From Phoronis australis (Eukaryota; Phoronida; Phoronidae), in NCBI GenBank assembly GCA_002633005.1, contig NMRA01000241.1:133863-165683 (forward strand): DNA of 31,821 nt. The letters are read 5' to 3'. Position numbers and translations under genes: made by a program. Within the stretch, counting starts at the first letter, position 1. Every line of letters starts with the position of its first letter. The notes beneath the pieces are model-generated. The model did no database searches, was not told where the DNA came from, and saw only the letters and a program-made list of their open reading frames with translations. Below are positions 1 to 10,475 of the stretch, one piece after another.

Positions 1-423
1 CCCCCCCCCCTCCATGGCTGCCGCAAGCAAAATGAAACGGCAAGAGCATGAAGCGTGAGGAAATATTGAGTTCAGTAACTAGGACCGGTAGCGGAAGAGA
101 GGGCTCAGACCCCAGATCGCGGCGGAGTCATGTTCCTGTTTTTTTTAGTCCACTGAACAGAAGGTCCAAAGGTCTACATCCCCGGCCCCTGCAACTTTCG
201 GGCCGTCTATGCACATACAATCGCACTTTACCCAATTCCATGAGGCAACATGTTGGGCCCCCTTGTGGTATCCTAGATCCGCCACTGAATTCCAGACATT
301 AATTTGACTTAGACACAGCCCTAGACCTACCGGAGCTATCCGTTTGCCTAGGACGAGATGAATGTGTACCTGAGCTATGAACCTGAATTTTTTATCAAAA
401 TATTTCGTTACAAGATTAGAAAA
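1..423. other. Unassigned non-coding sequence at the window start
   Basis: The window opens with a run of ten C followed by a short ATG-started stretch at 14 that stops after 14 codons. No domain, splice-flanked exon or repeat family is recognised. The open stretches here are short and rich in basic and serine residues, as expected from chance. Nothing links it to the kinase gene downstream except orientation-independent proximity. Confidence 0.4.
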
Positions 424-930
424 GTGTAACAGGGCTTGGAATTTTCCGCGGAAACGCGGATTTCCGCTGTTTTCAAATGTTCTGTCCGCGCATTTTATTA
501 TATTTCCACGTAAAAAAATCGGATTTGATATAAAATTTCCGCGGCAAATTCCTTTCTTATTACGGCGTTGCAGACGACGTTCACCTCAAAAAGCGGAATT
601 TGCTCTTTATTTTTCGGAGGAACGTAAAGTGTCAACATTGCCGGGGCATCTGGGTAAGCGTGGTGGGATTTTCAATGGCGTCTCGTGTTATTGTAAATCG
701 CGGCGACAAATACTACGACTCTGCAGCCAAAAATGTGTGGGTTGGGAGTGGATGGACGGTAAGGACGAGCTAAAAGGACACAGACACATGCTAGTGATGG
801 TGGTAACGTTTTTTTTAGTCCACCCGATTTTTGTCGGGGAAAGGTTCATTTCAAGGCCGGGTAGCGCACATGATTTGGGCTGTAAAAGTTTCCGCATTTT
901 TGTCATTGGTCATTCCAAGCCCTGGTGTAA
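424..930. mobile_element. Non-autonomous hAT-like MITE with 6-bp target-site duplication
   Basis: The element proper runs 430-924 (495 bp). Its ends are perfect 13-bp terminal inverted repeats, CAGGGCTTGGAAT at 430-442 and its reverse complement at 912-924. Directly outside both ends is the 6-mer GTGTAA (424-429 and 925-930), a target-site duplication. Subterminal sequence is rich in TTTCCGCG, including a 12-bp perfect palindrome TTTCCGCGGAAA at about 444-455 and a further TTCCGCGG near 538. Ends beginning CAGGG are typical of hAT superfamily transposons. Most hATs duplicate 8 bp, but groups with 5- or 6-bp duplications have been described. There is no transposase. The 220-codon open frame starting at 377 begins outside the element, overruns both ends and shows no recognisable domain, so I do not call it a gene. 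Confidence 0.85.
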
Positions 931-2138
931 ACAGTGCTATCGAGTCGACTTAGTCAGAGACTATAGTGCATGTGTTGTAATCTGTGACCTACTTTACTCC
1001 AGGAGTCCCACCAGTTGTGACCTACTTTGCATTTGGTGAAATTTAGCAGACGACAGAATAAAAATATCGGTGAGTCTTCACTGATTTTATTCGAAAGATG
1101 AAATCTATCGAATTGTACAGATAATTCGACATTAAGGTACATACTCAGCTTAACATGAACATATCGTATCAGTGGCCTTGTCATTTGTCAGGTGAAGGTG
1201 GCCCCGAGGCCAAGGGATTCTTCGGATTTTCGCTGGCTCCTCGACCCATTTTTTCATCGTCACCTTAACAAATTCCCATATCATGAACGTACGATTCTCT
1301 GTTTAAAAGCATCGCCTCTTGTCTCTGTCGAAGCGTTCTCAAATAGTGCAAAAACACTCATCGATTCCGCCAGGAACGTCGTTTAGCGTCAGTGTATTTG
1401 CCTCTGACATCTCGTTGATTGTCGGGTATCACGTGACTTTTCGCATAGGGGTGGAGCTTGCGATAGGTCAATTCTAGATCCCCAACCTCCTAAGGGGATC
1501 ATATGTATTTCTCAAGTTGTTCTTAGGCACCCTTTACGGTGTTTGATGTGAATGGACTGTCATATCGCATACAGGTCCTGGGATTCAAGCGGCATACGTA
1601 AGGGGGTTGGGCATTTGTGAGATCTATAAGACAGAAATGTGCTGGAAAAAAAACTGAATATTGCCAAGGTTTTCAAGTGCACAACATTAGATGTTGGGTC
1701 AAAAAAGAAAAAGGAAAGAAGCATTTATCCAGCCAAGTCAGGAGTGACTGAGACGGGGAATTGAAGAGGTGAGGAAGGAGGGAGATGAGGGAATTGGAAG
1801 AGGTAAGCTTTTGAGATCAACAAGTGGTTGTCAGGCCAACTCATCACCATCAGTAAGCTTTGCCCCAGTCTTGCTCCAAGACCAATCATCTCACAACCAC
1901 ACAAAGGTTGCAGCTGTCCAACTGTGGCTTTTTGAAGCATACATAAGGCCACATGTGAATCCATGCTCGCACAGCCTTTTTCTGTCCAGTCTGCCGCAGT
2001 AGTTTCAACATATTAATCTTCTCCTCTTCCTATTTGTTCTGCAGCTGCAGACGTAGAAGGTGCCATCATTGTGATCTTGAATAAATTGACCATTCCACAA
2101 ATTCTGTAGATGTCATCTGTAGACACAGAATTTTTGGC
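931..2138. other. Unassigned non-coding sequence
   Basis: No gene, exon or transposon recognised. The only compositional feature is a purine-rich (A/G) stretch at about 1753-1806. Open frames on both strands here overlap each other and look like chance. Confidence 0.4.
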
Positions 2139-2242
2139 AATAGTCTGATCTAATGTGCCCGTATTTTGAGAAACAGTTTGATCCCCGTTATTCAGTGGAG
2201 AAACCTGGTTCTCAAAATTCGGGCACGTTTTATCAGACCATT
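2139..2242 (+). repeat. 104-nt near-perfect inverted repeat (hairpin)
   Basis: The arms 2139-2176 and 2205-2242 are 38 nt each and align without gaps when one is reverse-complemented: 32 of 38 positions pair by Watson-Crick rules and one more is a G-U pair in a + strand transcript. The loop is 28 nt (2177-2204). Arm length, loop length and scattered mismatches are those of a microRNA precursor, but also of a very short hairpin MITE. Strand is given as + only because the host gene is +; the sequence itself does not decide it. No conserved microRNA seed family was recognised. Confidence 0.6.
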
Positions 2243-3219
2243 AATGAATTTACGACCAAAAAATGCTGGGAAGTCTTCAGAGTTCTCCCTACCAACGACT
2301 TTAAAGTGGTGTGAGGAACATGCATAAGTCATAACCAAGGGATAGATAACCTGCTCAAGCTCCTTGGAAAATATGGTGCTAGTAAATTCCAGTGATTTCG
2401 CTCGCTCCTGGGTGTGCTTAGATGTGCCGTCAGAATCAGACTATGTGGAGACCGTATTCTACCAAGACGATTTAAATGTAAATTTTCTCTTTGGCAGAGA
2501 TTCAGTTTTAAGGCATGATAACCGTGGTAACATGGCTAATAATCTGTAAATTCATGATAATTTTAACTTGTAAAAGCTCAGTAAAGTGTTTCATTAAAAA
2601 CTTGGGACATCACCTATTGCGAAGTATAGACTGTTTTAAACGCTACATGTATGTATGTTGCTCTGTTATTAAAGTCAAAGTCGTTTTTATTGTATTGATT
2701 TGACTGATGACAAATGCTGTCATTAAAAGTCTTGCGTCAAGCCAATTATGTGAATATTCAGATAGGTTCACTATTGATTATTTTATGTTGAAGCAGTTGA
2801 GGTAGTTTGAAGAGAACCAACCTCTCTGTTGGGCACATGTTCAGCATGTTTAGTTGTAAGGTGTACCATTTATATTCCTCAGTGGTGTAGCAGTTATTCT
2901 GAACTGTTTGCATTCTATCCATTGGCACTTGCCTCCTAACATGAGTAGACACCACGTAATTACTGTCATTTTTTACAATTCACCTGCTTACAACTCTTGA
3001 TCATCAATTTTCTCCTCTAACCACTTTCATGTGTGCAGGCAATGATAATTATCAGAAGGGGTTACCATGGAGACAGTCTCTAGGGTATCACAGGCAGGTT
3101 ATTTTATTTTAGCTGAACCTTTCAAATTATGCTTGCTGAGGACAGTTGACATCAGCAACTGATCAGGTGTCTTGATTGGAGTGTGATCTGTCTGATAAGA
3201 ATTCTCACACTAACACATC
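2243..3219. other. Unassigned non-coding sequence
   Basis: AT-rich sequence without a recognisable exon, RNA gene or transposon. Short open frames near 2364-2703 have no coding-like features and no plausible splice context. Confidence 0.4.
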
Positions 3220-3430
3220 ATTTTCATATTGCATGATGTCAGTTTATCATGAACATACTATCTATTTAATATTGCATGATGTCAATTCATTATTAGCAAA
3301 ATATCTATTTCATATTGCATGATATCAATTCATCATTAATACAAAACCTATTTCATGTTGCATGATGTCAATTCATTATTAGCACAATATCTATTTCATA
3401 TTTCATATTGCATGATGTCAATTCATCTTC
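3220..3430. repeat. Imperfect tandem repeat, about 45-58 bp unit
   Basis: The core TATTGCATGATGTCAATTCA recurs about five times (near 3228, 3269, 3316, 3358 and 3406), with intervening CTATTTCATATTG and ATTAGCAAAATAT segments. Copies differ by substitutions and by small indels, including a local duplication of CATATTT around 3398. It looks like an old AT-rich minisatellite with no coding potential. Confidence 0.75.
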
Positions 3431-3880
3431 AAGTTATAAAAATAGCTCTTCCTGAAATAAAGTGAAAATAATTAAAATTCATTTACAGGTGCCAAATTCT
3501 CAAGAGGAAATGAACTTTCACAGTTTTTTCATGACAGATTTGACTTAAATAATTAATTGAATTTTAGCGCAGATTGGTGTTGTTGTCCTTGGCATTTTGC
3601 ATTATTGATTGGGGAGCTAATATTTACCTGGACGTATTTGAACAACTTGTGTGTCGGTTTCTAACCTAACATTTAGCCGTTGTGCTTAAGTGTAGAAGTT
3701 GTTTGCTTGATGTTATTAACAGTTCGATTTCTTATGTTTGTATCCTATTCTCGTTATTCTCCATTTACATTAACTATGATGTTAAAAAGGCTAGTTGGGT
3801 CTTGTTATTCAACTCATTTTGTCCACACATGTATATTAATTGTCGATAAATAAAGTAGGCTACCTGGCTTGGATATTTAA
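3431..3880. other. Unassigned AT-rich sequence
   Basis: No gene or repeat recognised. It ends in TTTAA (3876-3880), immediately before the inverted-repeat element. Confidence 0.35.
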
Positions 3881-4720
3881 AGGAGAATGCCACCCAAAAA
3901 ACACCTTATTTTGTATCAATTTAGATCGAGTAGTTCCACTCGATAACAACAAGTACAGCTCTGTTACCTGACACCTGACAGCAGACGGAGGTGTTGAAAT
4001 TAACCAATGACGTCAGAGGTTCGAACGCAGTCTGTTCAGCAGTTCACAACACGCTTTTTGCTTGAATTCATCATTTTACACCATTAAATCATCAAAATTC
4101 GATGTAAAACCCTTACAAATACATCGAGTTATTAAACAAATGTGTTGTTTTATTTCGCTGTTACGGATTTTTTGGTATTTGAACGTACCGTAGGCTACAA
4201 AGTTCAGTAGGCTAATCTACAACCAATGCGCATTTCCTTGTCTCCTGCCTTCCAAATGCAAACGCACTAGGCACAACATCTGATTTCAGCCTCAGACTCT
4301 TTTTCTGCCCTGGCATGAGCTGTTTGTTTAGCCGGCATTCGATCGTTAGTGAAAGCATTGTCAACAAAATGCCGGCCACTGACAGACACGGCTTCATACT
4401 TGGTATTAACGGCATTCTTTCCATTCTTTACGACTACCGCGAGGCACTTCCGAAGCATTATTGTCTCTCGAAGAAATCGAAAAAACAATATACCCGCTTT
4501 CCTCACAGCTTCATAGTTTGCACAAGAGGGAACGATACACCACACCATAGCGCAACTCACTCTGCAGATGAACCACTGACGCCGCTGCATCGTTTCTCAC
4601 CTTCCTCAAAGGTTATCGCAACACCTCTCGACGAGGTAAGATCGACTGTATATGAAGTGATGTGGATATGGACCGATAAAGACGGTAAAAAAGACTAATT
4701 AAGTCGGGTGGCATTCTCAC
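3881..4720. mobile_element. MITE-like element with GAGAATGCCACCC inverted ends
   Basis: GAGAATGCCACCC at 3883-3895 is matched by its exact reverse complement at 4706-4718. The inverted similarity extends a few bases outward (AAGG before the left copy; CCTT after the right copy with one extra base). TTAA lies directly outside the left end at 3877-3880, but I see no matching TTAA outside the right end, so the target duplication is unproven. The interior is CpG-richer than its surroundings. It carries a 127-codon open frame on + (4315-4698) and overlapping frames on -, none with a recognisable transposase motif. It also contains a CCAAT box overlapping a perfect TGACGTCA (CRE) at 4004-4015. Confidence 0.6.
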
Positions 4721-7548
4721 CTTCATCTATAGTTTGGGCAGTTGGAGGGCATGCAGTGTTTATCATCTAATGAGTTCTCAGTGTTTTGGACTTCCTTTTA
4801 AATTTTTCAAACATTTGATTTTTTAATTATTACTTGGTTTCATGGTCATTTTATGAAACATTACCCAGGCTTAAACTCGTGACTGATTCTTGTTGAGGGC
4901 AATTCCCTCATACTGGTTGGAAGTGGAGATTTGAATCTATTTGGTACTAGACAAACATTCAGTATCCCAAGCCATAGCCATTCATTGCCTGGGGCTCATC
5001 TTAGTCTGTCAGTGTGCCCTTGGTGATAGAAGTGGTCTCAGGCTGCATTCTCCCTCAGAGACCTGGCCTCAGCAACCTTTTTTCTGTTTGTTAGCAGGTT
5101 GATGCTTGTGGGTGAACGTTAGACCTGTCTATTTCAATCACCTTTACACTTTAAAGACTTAATGATTATGTCTGAAATTACATAAAGATTAAAGCACAGT
5201 GAGATGTGACTTAAAACGAGTGCTCTGTGATATAGCCTTATTCAGTCTTATGCAAGTTTTTGTATCGCTTTCTTGTCTTGTCTCATTCTTTCATTGAGCG
5301 ATTATTACATTATCAGCCAAACTGGTGTATGTTTTTGAAATGCTCACTAACGTTGGTTTTTGATATTAATCCCCAATCATAAGATGTAATTTAGAGGTTT
5401 ACATACTTTTAAAATGTGCTAATTTTTTTAAACCCTCTGTACTTTAAGTGGTTGCACATAATCGAAAACAATTGAAAATTAATGGAACACTGTCCGCTTA
5501 TTTGTATTTTCTCTAGAGGCATTAAACATGGCTTTGTTATTTAGAATTGCTGCATCATCAGGAGGTGTAATCACCCAAGTGAGAAAACGTGAATCATTAC
5601 AAGTGAGTGACAATGTGGAGAATTACTGAAAAATATCAAAATGTATGTTTTTTCATCCAATTTAATTCTATTTCCATTCCTGTTCATAAGGTTCTTTAAG
5701 ATCCTGTAGAATGAACTGGTTGCCTTTAGGAAACATGTTGCACTGGCACCAAGTGTTGGTAATGTGCTCTTTAGAGATGTTGCTATGGTAAGCAGCCAAA
5801 ACAGACAGTTATCCTATCCTCCTAACCATGGTTGGCTAAACTATTGATACACTGCACCTCTGAGTCTCTTTCACTTGATTTATTCTGTATCATATGTCTG
5901 AAAAATAACGATTAGCTAACAGGATTTGTACAGGATTTAAGTTATGGACTGGTAGACCAGTTGCAGTTCAACTCCTCTCTCAGACCTTCAGTTTCTCGGT
6001 ATCTTACAGATTAATGACAGTCTAATGTGATTGTGTCTGAGTTACTGTGAACCACTATAAAAAAACCTCAAGGTTGTTTTAGATCTCAAAAATTAGAATG
6101 GAATTGATAATTTTCCATGATTGTACAAAGTTTTACAAGTCTTAAAATATTGAAAGCAACAACAGAATATGTGCACCGTGCTCGCAGAGTTCAGTTGAAG
6201 GTGAATGTTGGTTTTTATTACTTGGCACTGCTTTCTCTGTACCATAATCAGAGCTAAGTATTTAAGTACATTCTATAACATGTTAAGAAATTAAACCTAA
6301 TACCTGAGTTGTAAAATATTTATCCCATGCTTCCATTAATATAAACAACTAGAATTGCTTGTTTATATGTTGTATTTTGGATTGTTGACCATATGCATAA
6401 ATAAAAGAAAATATGGTGTTGTTATAGAATCTGGATGTTCACAGGTAACTCTGTAAGATGAAGGAGGTTGGGCTATGACTTATCTGTTAGTGACAGAGGG
6501 ATAACTTATGTACCTGGGTCAAATTGTTATCACTGAGTTGTAAGATCTTTCTCACAAGTGTTCTTCAAGCAGTTTGATGAATTTCTGTATCATAAATGTG
6601 TTTAACCACCATAAAACCAAACTTAACAAATCAAAGTTGCGTGGTCACAAGGTACTGATGACCACTGCTGCCATCTGGCATGTGAATGGGAAGTAATTGT
6701 TTTCAGTCAGTGATGACATAGGGTACCTACCTGAGGCAATACCATGTTTACCGACCTGACTCCCTCCCTACAAAATACCCACCCAAGACAATACACGAAT
6801 AGCCAAAATGCCTTCTGAAGATGATAACTGATATGGAAAAAACATGCATCGTTCCAAGTTTGTGCTATGTCCTCTCTTATGGGAGAGCCCCTTCAGAATG
6901 GAAGCATGCTTTGGTCAACTGGCACTAAAATTACTACCCCCTGAGTCAAAGAGCTTTACAAGTTAATGGTCTCCTGTAGCCAGCCCTCATACTTTTGATC
7001 ACTTCCCATTACATGCCAGCTTTCTGATTGAAATTGCTACCACTGGCTTTTATGTAGATTGATTTTGTGTCATCAATTGAATTTAGCTAATCCATAATCC
7101 CAAATAGACTGGAAATTTTATAATACCCTTATTGTAGTGGACCCAAGCTTAATGTTTTGGTAATTCAACAATAGTTATGAATGAAATGGTGTAGCTGTTA
7201 ATGACACTTAACTCATATCCCTTATGCAATAAGTGCTGACTTTAATCTGAAAAGTGAACCATGGGCAATAAAAATGTATAGGTTTTCCACCAATTATGTG
7301 ACTGAGCAAAATTTGCATTACATTGGGGTGGTCAATAAATAATGGTCACATGGTTGATTTAATATTTGGTTTTATAGCATATTGCTTAAACTGCCATTCA
7401 AAAATTTTAAAATTTAATGCAGAGTTGGAAATGAGTGAAAATCCATTTGTAGAGGATTGTTATAAAAAAGGTCCTCAGTTAGGGACAAATCGATTGTTAA
7501 AATGAAGATTTCCATTTTTCAGTATATCAAATAAATAATAACTGGGGT
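4721..7548. other. Unassigned AT-rich non-coding sequence
   Basis: About 2.8 kb in which I find no exon, RNA gene, transposon end or tandem array. Open frames are short. The region could be 5' intron of the kinase gene or intergenic DNA; this cannot be told from the window. Confidence 0.4.
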
Positions 7549-7630
7549 CTTTTTTGGATGCAAATTCAACCTGGGAAAATGGATATTTCCAAGACTCATT
7601 TTCCCCCAAAAGAATTTGCATGCAAAAAGA
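7549..7630. repeat. Short hairpin with octamer (ATGCAAAT) in each arm
   Basis: Arms at about 7549-7581 and 7597-7630 are inverted copies. Reading the right arm as its reverse complement, both carry T-rich sequence, then ATGCAAATTC, then a G run followed by GAAAATG, with a loop of about 15 nt. The outer block pairs almost perfectly; the inner block has one gap and several mismatches. ATGCAAAT is the POU-factor octamer, present once per arm in opposite orientation. The right arm also holds a 12-bp palindrome TTTGCATGCAAA. It abuts the 25-bp array that follows. Confidence 0.5.
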
Positions 7631-7637
7631 ACCCATT

Positions 7638-7745
7638 GGGCTCTTTTGGGAAAAAGTGGGTGGGGCTCTTTTGGGAAAAAGTGGGTGGGGCTCGTGGGAA
7701 AAGTGGGTGGGGCTCTTTTGGGAAAAAGGAAGAGGGGTCTTTTGG
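7638..7745. repeat. 25-bp tandem repeat (GGGCTCTTTTGGGAAAAAGTGGGTG)
   Basis: Units start at 7638, 7663, 7688 and 7710 (one copy shortened to 22 bp), with a decayed further copy to about 7745. The unit resembles the reverse complement of the right arm of the adjacent hairpin (TCTTTTGGGGGAAAATGAG), so the array may have grown from it. Both strands are open across it, producing proline/phenylalanine-rich frames on - and glycine/tryptophan-rich frames on +. These are by-products of the repeat, not genes. Confidence 0.8.
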
Positions 7746-8766
7746 TAACTTTTATTGCCAACCATAATGCTGTTGTTTTGCAATGAACTTTAAGGGGAGC
7801 TAGTGACTACACAAGATTAGAAAAGTTGCATAAACTGAAGGTATTCATGGAAGCCCATGAGTTCCAATTTAAGTCTGCACTTGTAGTTTATCACCATGGT
7901 AGGTTGAATAGCAATCATTTATTGGGCAAAGTATTAAAGACAGTGTGAATGGGAATCAGGTAATGTATAAGAATCTGTCTGGGAACGCCTCCATTTTCTA
8001 GTCATGGTAAACTTGAAGTATTTGAACAGGCCCTTTAAACACCAAAATTGATAAACTAATAACATCATGCCTCATTTTCCATCATGATGCTTTCACCTCA
8101 TGTCAAATTAGTCTAAAAGAAACAAAAAAGAATCTTCGTGGGGAGCTTTTTTGGATCACGGGGCTGTATGCCGGTGGCGGCTCTTTTCGAAATTCCGTTT
8201 TCTGCTTCAGATGCTCACAATCTCATCAAATGTTTTTTGGTGATTGTGACAGTGTACAAACTATGCTTGCAAAAAAGTATAACTTCCGAAGAAGGTACTT
8301 TTATTGTGAAATGAGCAACTTAAAAAAAGTTTTTTGACTTGTCTGCCTTGTTGTGTTCTAAACTTAAGAAAGTACAGTTACCTTGTATATGTTCACATGT
8401 AAAAATTCATGTCATTTGCTCTTCCTGTTCAAAATGGCATTCCAGCACCATTGAAAAGTGATGACAATGCGTCAATCCACCATTCTGAAAACAACTTCAA
8501 GTGAAGTAACACTTGATAATAGCTACTCACAGGAAACTAACGCATGAAAAATTTCAAAGCAATTGATTCTACAATGCGCTCTGCACAGGACCTGAAATCG
8601 AGATGCCCAAACCCAATGGCTAATATTTCCACCGTCGTTAACTGGAAGTTATATGATTTACAGCATATATGCATTGCTCATCTGCTACAATAATCTTACA
8701 AATTTTCATCCATCTAACATTAAAAATTTTGGACTCTATGAGGATTTGAATCTGAATTCGAAAACA
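7746..8766. other. Unassigned non-coding sequence
   Basis: No feature recognised in about 1 kb. Confidence 0.4.
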
Positions 8767-8796
8767 AAATGACCGCCACAGCTGCCATCTTGAATC
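8767..8796 (-). repeat. Copy of recurrent YY1-like dyad motif
   Basis: The sequence AAATGACCGCCACAGCTGCC followed by ATCTTGAATC is close to the reverse complement of the motif at 27926-27958, 28851-28882 and 29308-29337, with a few mismatches over 30 bases. Both halves resemble YY1 sites (AAnATGGCnGCC type) facing each other. Its role is unknown; it may be part of a dispersed repeat. Confidence 0.5.
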
Positions 8797-9469
8797 CGAT
8801 CATGACAAAAAACAATAGACTTCACGAGACACGTGTTGTATGTAAATTTCGCGTTGATCTGATAAGAATTACGATCTGTAGCGTGCGAACGATAAACGAA
8901 CAAAACTTTAAAAATTTTATTACAAATCAACATACTTGGAGAAATTTCATTTCACCAAGTAGTAAAATCAATCTCGTTTTCAATTTGACCGAGCCAGTAT
9001 TACATATTATTTCACAAATTCTCTTGTTCTCCGTAAGACCTGCGTGCTGCCCTGTTTTAATGTACAGCTTGTGCATTGAGCACCTAAAACGAGCATAAGG
9101 AGTGTAAAAGTTCAGGTATTTTTCACACTGTAGATCTGTTTTGATAGTACAATAGGTTGATAATTAGTCGAATTATTAATTACAGAGTGCTAATTTCTGT
9201 ATGTCATAGTCAATTAGTCAGTGATGAAATTCTGAAATAAATAAATCTACATCACCGATCAGTATAACCATACTTCTCCAAACCTGTAGATATGCAGTAG
9301 CATTTTTACACAATATGGGTTTGCCCAGTTGTGCCTTTCACTGTCCTCACATTGGTGCCATAACATATTGTAACGCTGAAGCACCCTTGTCCAGTAAACA
9401 ATAGGCTTGAACATGTAGAAAGTGTACAACACTCACCCACTAGCCCTGATATTTAGCATCTTTTTGTTT
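8797..9469. other. Unassigned non-coding sequence
   Basis: Overlapping open frames of 65-109 codons occur on both strands at 8736-9098. They lack recognisable domains and are likely chance. No exon or transposon end seen. Confidence 0.4.
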
Positions 9470-9893
9470 AGTCGTCGGGCATTCTTGAAGTCTTACGATA
9501 TCAACACCTATATGAAGCCCGTTAACACCCTGACAAACCAGCTAGGCCACCCCAAAGACCCCACCCCCTTGATCGCCAGTGTTGTGCCATATATCCCTGG
9601 GCACCAGAATCAAAGAACACAACAAACTGGACAAGCCCACTGGCGTGGGAGAACATATGGGAATCTCCAGCCATATTGTATTATGTGGCGAACATGACAA
9701 GATCCTGGCTAAAGAGAAGAACTGGTTTTCAAGAAACGTTAAAGAATCCATACATATCAAGACCAACAAGCCTACCATGAATTGTGAACAAGCATTGCAG
9801 CTTCCACCCATCTATGACGTCTTATTACTTCCGGTTAACAGAACAGTGGGAAACCAGGACGTCCCCCTACTATTCGTTGATAAAGGACTGTAG
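9470..9893 (+). pseudogene. Decayed GIY-YIG endonuclease end of a Penelope-like retroelement
   Basis: Two overlapping + strand frames together resemble the C-terminal GIY-YIG endonuclease region of Penelope-like retroelements. The first frame (to about 9600) contains LKSYDINTYMKP and GHPKDPTP, then VVPYIPG. The second frame (about 9590-9893) contains TRIKEHNK, SSHIV, DKILAKEKNWFSRN, VKESIHIK, KPTMN and LPPIYDVLL, then a stop. The expected CxxC...YIGETGR catalytic core between VPYIP and the RIKEH helix is missing: a deletion plus frameshift at about 9595-9605 removed it. The copy is therefore 5'-truncated (no reverse transcriptase upstream) and cannot encode an active nuclease. The family is inferred from motif order, not from a database search. 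Confidence 0.65.
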
Positions 9894-9989
9894 AGTACAG
9901 TCTGAAACGTTCGAAATCTTCAGTCTCTGAGGAAGTTGAATTTACATGTTCCATACCTTCACCGAGACTATGAAAAAACCTTTTTTCAA

Positions 9990-10475
9990 TCATAAGTCAT
10001 GAACACTTTCCGATTAAGTTGACAATTGAGACACCCCAGATCACTGCTGCACCATAGTTAAACATTGTTAGAATTATACTATCAAACAGGTTAAAAAGGA
10101 CCGACGGTGAATAGCAATCTAATTGAGTCAAATAGGCTTTTATCAAATTGCTTTTCGAGTCTGTGCTGCAAGAACTTTGCAGGTTTGACTCCAATTGAGA
10201 CGACAGGAGAATGTAACAGCTAGGTATTTATAATCGATTTGGTTTCTATTAATTTATCACCAAAATACCATTTTTGTTAGAACAGACAGCACCCCCACAC
10301 TTGTAAGCGTTGACATTAGTTTTTTTCTAGATTCACTTTAAGATGACAGTTTCTACAAAATTCTCCTATCACGTTAAGTTTTTGTTGCTACTCAATCACA
10401 GTGTCCTCAATCAACACCAGATCATCCACACAAAATAGACAGTTAATCTCACAATCAGACAAATAAGTTTTTATT
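9990..10475 (-). pseudogene. Decayed LINE reverse-transcriptase fragment
   Basis: Read on the - strand from about 10475 downward, the translation gives NCLFCVDDLVLIEDT, where CVDD stands in the place of the catalytic YADD/FADD of non-LTR reverse transcriptases. This is followed by QQKLNVIGEFCRN and HLKVNLEK, and in shifted frames by the thumb-like segment LIKAYL, PSVLFNLFDSIIL, FNYGAAVIWGV (about 10000-10150). Order and spacing match the end of the palm and the following region of CR1/L2-like LINEs. An in-frame stop after the CVDD block and at least two frameshifts show it is dead. It lies about 100 bp from the Penelope-like relic, in opposite orientation. Subfamily assignment is uncertain. 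Confidence 0.7.

Noticed and set aside
14-58. Start-of-window frame MAAASKMKRQEHEA as a possible kinase first exon.
   Set aside because: Stops after 14 codons, with no donor in frame before the stop and no similarity to PKC N-termini.
677-760. ATG-started stretch MASRVIVNRGDKYYDSAAKN followed by a GTAAGG donor-like site within the MITE.
   Set aside because: Looks like a first coding exon, but it is inside a non-autonomous element and no continuation could be found; insufficient to call.
139-826. Identical 16-mer GTTTTTTTTAGTCCAC at 139 and 811, resembling a splice acceptor.
   Set aside because: Half of it is a T run, and flanks are unrelated; plausible chance identity.
377-1039. 220-codon open frame on +.
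   Set aside because: It crosses both ends of the 430-924 MITE and its target duplications, has no recognisable domain and is basic and Cys/Arg-rich like a random frame.
7475-7783. Pro/Phe-rich and Gly/Trp-rich open frames on both strands across the 25-bp array.
   Set aside because: Direct products of the tandem repeat with no independent coding evidence.
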